Positions 59,519 through 64,000 of a stretch of 64,000 bases of DNA are shown here, in pieces (positions within the stretch are counted from its first letter, which is position 1; each line of letters begins with the position of its first letter). Location: the NCBI GenBank assembly GCA_017450125.1, contig JAFSWZ010000025.1:62001-126000 (forward strand), given 5' to 3'. Source of the stretch: Synergistaceae bacterium. GTDB lineage: Bacteria > Synergistota > Synergistia > Synergistales > Aminobacteriaceae. Under the pieces are notes generated by a model. It was not told the DNA's origin, did no database searches, and was given only the letters and a program-made list of their open reading frames with translations. A program made the position numbers and the translations under genes.

Positions 59519-60082
59519 ATGCCGCAGAATATCTCAGACATTGAAGAAGTCTGCGTAAATGAGAAGAGAATCTTTGACGGTAAGATTCTCAGTGTCCGCC
59601 TCGATGAAGTCCGTACCCCTTCAGGCCGTCTTGCAGCCCGTGAAGTCGTCGAACACAAAGCCGCTGTGGGTATGCTTGTCGTTACGAGCCGCAGGAGCGT
59701 GCTTCTGGTGAGACAGTACAGGTACGCAGTCCACGAGGCAACGCTTGAGGTGTGCGCCGGACTCATCGAGAAGGGCGAAGACCCCGCACAGGCCGCAGAA
59801 CGCGAAATGCAGGAAGAGCTGAACGTCAAGGCCGGGAAGCTCTACGCAATCGGAGACTTCTACGCGTCGCCGGGTTTCTGCACGGAGATGTTCACGCTGT
59901 TCCTCGCGGAAAACCTCACAGAATCATCACTGCCCCAAGACGAAGACGAGAATGTTTCGGTTGTCGAGGTCAAATTCTCTGACATACCGATAATGATTCG
60001 TGAAGGCAAAATACGGGACTCGAAGACGTTTGCAGCTCTTTCGTGGCTCATGGCTAAGGAGGGGATTGCCCCTGAACGATAA
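59519..60082 (+). CDS. Nudix hydrolase, ADP-ribose pyrophosphatase-like
   Basis: A 187-residue enzyme. The Nudix box G-x5-E-x7-REMQEEL is complete in GLIEKGEDPAQAAEREMQEE. The N-terminal strand region (VLLVRQYRYAVHEATLEVCAG) is typical of ADP-ribose pyrophosphatases of the NudF/YqkG type, which recycle ADP-ribose. A TATAAT at 59465-59470 lies upstream. It stands alone between fmt and the chemotaxis receptor. Confidence 0.9.
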   Translation: MPQNISDIEEVCVNEKRIFDGKILSVRLDEVRTPSGRLAAREVVEHKAAVGMLVVTSRRSVLLVRQYRYAVHEATLEVCAGLIEKGEDPAQAAEREMQEELNVKAGKLYAIGDFYASPGFCTEMFTLFLAENLTESSLPQDEDENVSVVEVKFSDIPIMIREGKIRDSKTFAALSWLMAKEGIAPER

Positions 60083-60153
60083 GGCTGTACAATCGTCGCT
60101 GTAGTCGTTAAGCTTTTTCACCCACAAATTTTTATTCACAGGAGCGTAATAGT

Positions 60154-62307
60154 ATGTTAAACAACTTTAAGATTACGGGAAAACTTACGATAGGCTTCGG
60201 GATTGTTCTCGCGCTTTTCGGAGTTGCAGTGTTCTTCTCGTGGCAGAGCATCTCAGCAGTTCAGAGTGATGTTCAGTACCTCCAGAAGGTCGTCGATAAC
60301 ACGGTCAAAATTGCGGTTGAGCTGACGAACCAGATCAGCTTTATCCGTGCAGGTGTCAGAGACCTCAAGTTCTCCGAGAGCGATGAGGACATCGACAAGA
60401 TGACTAACTATCTGTCCGGATTGCGCACTATTCTGGAGAAAGGGAAGCAGATGTATGCGCAGGATCCGTCATTGACCAGTCTTTCTAACCTAGCGGAGAT
60501 GGAGAACATCATACGCAACACAGAGTCTACCTTCGCCAAAGCTACCCAGATGATAAGGACGAAGCGCACGGTGTCTGCAACCCTCGTTACTGAAATCGAC
60601 AAGATGATTGCACTGCTTGAGAGCGTTATCGATATGCAGTACAAGATAACGATTCAGAACCTCAAGACCAACCTTGAAGGCCATGATTACGAGCCGGACA
60701 TCAACCGTATAAGGTCAGTTGAAGACCTGCGCACACAGTTTGCTATCACCGCGAGGAACTACGCAATAGCAATGTGGTACAGGGACGCAAAGATGATGAA
60801 CGATGTTACCCAGCAGATAGTCAACGGAGAGAACGCCTACAACAGGTTTTACGAGAACACGACGTACAAAGAGGTTAAGGACGTAATGAACGCCGGACGC
60901 GGAGCTTTCTCTACGCTTAAGGCCGGATTTGCGGACGTGCTTAACTCCTTCACGCAGACGGAGCCGGCATTTGCGGCACTTCTTGCTGACGGTTTGAACC
61001 TCGTGAACATCGCTAACAAGATTACGGACGCAGGCACACAGAGAATCGTAGACCTTTCGCAGGGAGCACATGACGCGCTCGGAAGCACGATGACCCTCGT
61101 CCTTTCGCTTGCGGCAGTAGCAATAATTCTCGGCATCGGAATCGCGCTTTACATCGCAAAGTCAATCTCATCACCTCTTGGCCGCGTTGTTGAGCTCTGC
61201 AAGGAAGCCAGCAACGGCGAAATGTCGATTACCCGCGCAGACTTCCACTATGAGGGCAAGGACGAACTCGGCAACTTGGGCGATGCACTCTCTGAGATGT
61301 TCGCTTCTCTGAGCACGGCAATCGGGGACATTCGCGGACTTGCAATCATGAGCCACGAGACTTCGGCCCGCATGAAGGAAGACGCAACGAAGAACACCGA
61401 ATACGCCAACAACGTACGCGCCAATGTCGCCAACGTTGTGAAGCTGATGGAGGGCAGCGCATCATCACTTCAGGAGTCCAACGCCGGAACAGAAGAGATG
61501 AGCGCGGCATCAATGACGAGCGCACAGGCCGCAACCGACTGCGCGGAGTTCATCTCGAACATGACATCAGTAACGAACAAGGCAGTAGACACGGTGAAGG
61601 AAGCAATCGCCAACATCGTAATTCTGCAGAAGAAGACGCAGGAGAGCGGAGAGAAACTTCAGGAACTTGTTGAAAGCGTCAACAAGATTTCCGAGTTCAT
61701 CGGAGACATCACGTCAATAGCCGACCAGACGAACCTTCTGGCACTCAACGCGGCAATTGAGGCAGCAAGAGCAGGAGAAGCCGGACGCGGATTCGCAGTT
61801 GTTGCGGAGAGCGTACGTAAACTCGCCGAAGAGTCCAGCAGGGCCGCCGAGAACGTTAGAGGGTTAATCGAGTCATTGCAGACCAGCGCAAGGGAGACTA
61901 AGGCCTCCAGCGACGAGACAGCGGAGATTCTGACCGAGACGACCGAGAAGGCCAACGGAGCGCAGGATTCGCTTGCAGAGGCAATCGGGCAGATCGACAA
62001 GGCGAACGACAGAATCCAGAACATCGCGGCAGTGGCACAGGAGCAGGCGGCATCGAGCAGAGAGATTGCGGCCGGTATCGACAACGTAACCAAGTCGACC
62101 ACCGAGATTCTGGAGAACCTCGAGAGCGTCAAGAACGACATGGACGAAACCGCAATGATAGCGGAACGTGCGGCGGCAGGTGCAGTAGAACAGACCGGGC
62201 TTGTGGAGAGCATCACAGAGGCACTCTCGCAGTTCCACATCGAGGACGATGCGCCAGCGCAGAAGAAGGGTGCGGCGCGCAAGGCACTTCCTCCGAAGAA
62301 GAAATAA
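60154..62307 (+). CDS. Methyl-accepting chemotaxis protein
   Basis: A 717-residue receptor. An N-terminal membrane helix (about 10-30), a four-helix-bundle-like sensor (about 35-310), a second helix (about 312-338) and a HAMP linker precede the signalling domain, whose tip reads [20 protein letters not shown] and [20 protein letters not shown]. The C-terminus is basic ([10 protein letters not shown]) with no CheR-binding pentapeptide. The ligand is unknown. No other chemotaxis or flagellar genes are in the window. Confidence 0.93.
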   Translation: MLNNFKITGKLTIGFGIVLALFGVAVFFSWQSISAVQSDVQYLQKVVDNTVKIAVELTNQISFIRAGVRDLKFSESDEDIDKMTNYLSGLRTILEKGKQMYAQDPSLTSLSNLAEMENIIRNTESTFAKATQMIRTKRTVSATLVTEIDKMIALLESVIDMQYKITIQNLKTNLEGHDYEPDINRIRSVEDLRTQFAITARNYAIAMWYRDAKMMNDVTQQIVNGENAYNRFYENTTYKEVKDVMNAGRGAFSTLKAGFADVLNSFTQTEPAFAALLADGLNLVNIANKITDAGTQRIVDLSQGAHDALGSTMTLVLSLAAVAIILGIGIALYIAKSISSPLGRVVELCKEASNGEMSITRADFHYEGKDELGNLGDALSEMFASLSTAIGDIRGLAIMSHETSARMKEDATKNTEYANNVRANVANVVKLMEGSASSLQESNAGTEEMSAASMTSAQAATDCAEFISNMTSVTNKAVDTVKEAIANIVILQKKTQESGEKLQELVESVNKISEFIGDITSIADQTNLLALNAAIEAARAGEAGRGFAVVAESVRKLAEESSRAAENVRGLIESLQTSARETKASSDETAEILTETTEKANGAQDSLAEAIGQIDKANDRIQNIAAVAQEQAASSREIAAGIDNVTKSTTEILENLESVKNDMDETAMIAERAAAGAVEQTGLVESITEALSQFHIEDDAPAQKKGAARKALPPKKK

Positions 62308-62334
62308 CCTGTTGCTGGGGGAACTCATGTAATT

Positions 62335-62370
62335 TGTGCTGGGGAGGTGTAACAGCCTCTCCAGTTTTTT
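62335..62370 (+). terminator. Strong intrinsic terminator of the chemotaxis receptor gene
   Basis: CTGGGGAGG, a short loop and CCTCTCCAG, followed by TTTTTTT at 62364-62370. The next gene's ATG lies immediately after the T-tract. Confidence 0.9.
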
Positions 62371-62377
62371 TATGGCC

Positions 62378-64000
62378 ATGAACGAATCCAACTTTGACAT
62401 CTACATACATGACCTGCTGAGAGATGCAGGAATTGACGCTGGATATCAGTACACCTCAATCATTCCCCTTCAGGAAGCACTGAGCACGGCCTCAAAGTCC
62501 CAGACCGGCGAGGCGGGAAAACCTGACTTTATCGCCGTAGTGAATGGTTATGTGCTTGTGATTGAGGACAAGGCCGACAGGGACAAACTGTGTCTCAGGG
62601 ACAATGGCGGGAGCATCTCTCAGACCATCGAGGCGACGAGGGATTACGCGGTGAACGGCGCAGTGTGGTACGCGCGCAAGATTCTAGAGCACGGCGGGTA
62701 CACGAAGATTTTTGCGTTCGGCAATGCTGGAGACAACAAGCATCACACGTTGAAGCCCGTCTTTGTGAGTGCAGACACGGTTAAGGAGCTTGATGAAATA
62801 GAGACGTTCGGGAACTTCTCAGCGGGTGAGATAGAGAAATATTACCGGCGTTCAGTGCTTGAGGAGGAGTCGCCGGAAGAGCTGCAGCTTGACGAGATTA
62901 TCACGAAGGCAAGGATGCTCCATGAACACCTGCGCAACTACGGGAACTTGAGCGACACGGAAAAACCTCTGGTTGTGTCGGCAATCCTTCTTGCACTGAG
63001 CGAGCAGAGATACGGTTTCAGTCTCGGCCTCCTCAAGGGCGACAGCGTCGAGGGCAACACTGACGGCGAGATACTCTACAGGTATCTTGAAAACGCAATG
63101 ACCCGCGCGAAAGTCCGTCCCGAAGTCAAACGTGATAAAGTCCTTAACCAGTTCACGATCGTCAAGGACAGGCCGGTACTGAACACCGTACGCCCCGACC
63201 TGCAAACTACACCGCTGAAGTTCTTTGCGGATTACCTGAACAGAGAAATATACAGCGCAATAGAGCTCAACGCGTCATCAGAGGACTATCTGGGGAGGTT
63301 CTACGGCGAGTTTGTGAGGTATTCGGGCGGGGACGGCCAGACGCTGGGGGTTGTGCTGACACCGAGACACATAACGGAATTGTTCTGCGACCTCGTGAAC
63401 CTCCGGCCTGACGACGTAATTTTTGACCCTTGCTGCGGAACGGGAGGCTTCCTGATTGCGGGGATGCACAGGATGCTTCAGGCGGCGGGATCGGACGCAC
63501 AGCGCAGGCACATCAAGGAGAAACAGATTTTCGGGACGGAGATACGTAACGACATGTTTGCGATTGCGACGACGAACATGATTTTACGCGGGGACGGCCA
63601 GAGCAATTTGACGTGCGAGGACTTCTTTGCGAAGAGTGCCGGAGAGCTCCAGCTTCACGGAATAACGGTAGGCTTCATGAATCCTCCGTACTCTCAGGCC
63701 AAGAACAAGGCGACGCAGAACCTCTCGGAGCTGAACTTCATTTATCACCTGCTGGAGAGCGTGTTAGAGGGCGGGAGAGTGGCGGTTATCGTGCCTGTGT
63801 CGGCGATGATAGGCAAGACGAAGGACGACAAACAGCTGAAGGCGGACATCCTGAAGCACCACACGTTAGAGGGAGTAATCAGCCTGAACAAGCAGACATT
63901 CTACGGCGTGGGAACTGTGCCGTGTATTGCTGTGTTCACGGCGGGAGTGCCTCACGAAGCGGGAAAACTGGTGAAGTTCATCAACTTCGAGGACGACGGC
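62378..64000 (+). CDS. Nuclease-methyltransferase fusion restriction protein, cut by the window edge
   Basis: At least 541 residues, open to the end of the window. Residues about 45-70 show a PD-(D/E)xK nuclease core (P49-D50 and E63-D64-K65) like the HsdR N-terminal domain. From about 320 on it is a type I-like N6-adenine methyltransferase: D350-P-C-C-G-T-G-G (SAM) and N435-P-P-Y (catalysis). Nuclease plus HsdM-type methyltransferase in one chain is the layout of type IIG/IIB enzymes such as BcgI subunit A, which need a specificity partner, presumably beyond the edge. No ribosome binding site is visible: the start (ATG 62378 or 62372) lies right after a terminator T-tract, so the start is uncertain. 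Confidence 0.85.
   Translation, partial: MNESNFDIYIHDLLRDAGIDAGYQYTSIIPLQEALSTASKSQTGEAGKPDFIAVVNGYVLVIEDKADRDKLCLRDNGGSISQTIEATRDYAVNGAVWYARKILEHGGYTKIFAFGNAGDNKHHTLKPVFVSADTVKELDEIETFGNFSAGEIEKYYRRSVLEEESPEELQLDEIITKARMLHEHLRNYGNLSDTEKPLVVSAILLALSEQRYGFSLGLLKGDSVEGNTDGEILYRYLENAMTRAKVRPEVKRDKVLNQFTIVKDRPVLNTVRPDLQTTPLKFFADYLNREIYSAIELNASSEDYLGRFYGEFVRYSGGDGQTLGVVLTPRHITELFCDLVNLRPDDVIFDPCCGTGGFLIAGMHRMLQAAGSDAQRRHIKEKQIFGTEIRNDMFAIATTNMILRGDGQSNLTCEDFFAKSAGELQLHGITVGFMNPPYSQAKNKATQNLSELNFIYHLLESVLEGGRVAVIVPVSAMIGKTKDDKQLKADILKHHTLEGVISLNKQTFYGVGTVPCIAVFTAGVPHEAGKLVKFINFEDDG

Noticed and set aside
1-64000. tRNA, rRNA, insertion sequences or prophage
   Set aside because: No cloverleaf, rRNA stretch, transposase, integrase or phage structural gene was recognised by reading; a tRNA scan would settle the first.

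Overview
The window reads as chromosome from a diderm, Firmicutes-like bacterium; the best guess is the Synergistota, made from gene content alone. Outer-envelope genes (a TolC-family protein, a MacA-type adaptor, a very large AsmA/TamB-like protein, several CsgG-like proteins) sit beside gene sets and gene orders familiar from Firmicutes (ctsR-clpC; rbgA-rnhB-ylqG-ylqH; rsmB...PASTA...rpe). No rRNA, tRNA, CRISPR array, intact insertion sequence or phage was seen. Coding density is high and genes are packed with short gaps or 4-nt overlaps.

Positions 1-11766 hold the most distinctive region, a type VII secretion-like (ESX/Ess) locus. It has a 1499-residue EssC-type ATPase with a canonical FHA domain, two membrane segments and three P-loop domains; a YukD/EsaB-like ubiquitin-fold protein; two clear WXG100 proteins; four further small or WXG-like proteins, one carrying a long Gly-rich tail; then a PP2C phosphatase and a catalytically complete Ser/Thr kinase with a polytopic C-terminus. 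EssA, EssB and EsaA were not recognised. A CsgG-like gene, and the tail of a gene that may be another, precede it.

Positions 11783-18143 carry a glycosyltransferase, a hydroxyacid dehydrogenase and an envelope efflux set (TolC, PHP esterase, MacA-like, LolD/MacB-like ATPase) that lacks its permease locally. Positions 18192-21850 carry a radical SAM gene whose promoter runs straight into a six-copy heptanucleotide repeat, argG, a 5'-truncated cytosine methyltransferase and a decayed unknown gene. Positions 21853-32094 hold a site-2 protease, the TamB-like giant, a C69 peptidase, a thermonuclease and two paralogous CsgG/Sel1 proteins.

Positions 32268-41538 are a long housekeeping run: YugP-like protease, rsmB, ankyrin protein, kinase-less PASTA protein, rpe, RodZ-like protein, signal peptidase, rbgA, rnhB, YlqG/FliK-like, FlhB-like and YraN. 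After it come an amino-acid binding protein, an M20 amidohydrolase, a split chromate transporter, uvrB, an exported protein, an EcoRI-type orphan methyltransferase, glmS, a NagZ-GH13 fused reading frame with a retained internal start site, azlCD, clpC and ctsR (without mcsAB), def-fmt, a Nudix hydrolase and a chemotaxis receptor. The right edge cuts a nuclease-methyltransferase restriction protein.

The kinase, phosphatase and FHA-bearing ATPase of the secretion locus suggest reversible phosphorylation control of secretion. The kinase-less PASTA protein, in the chromosomal place where PrkC usually sits, makes that displaced kinase-phosphatase pair more interesting.
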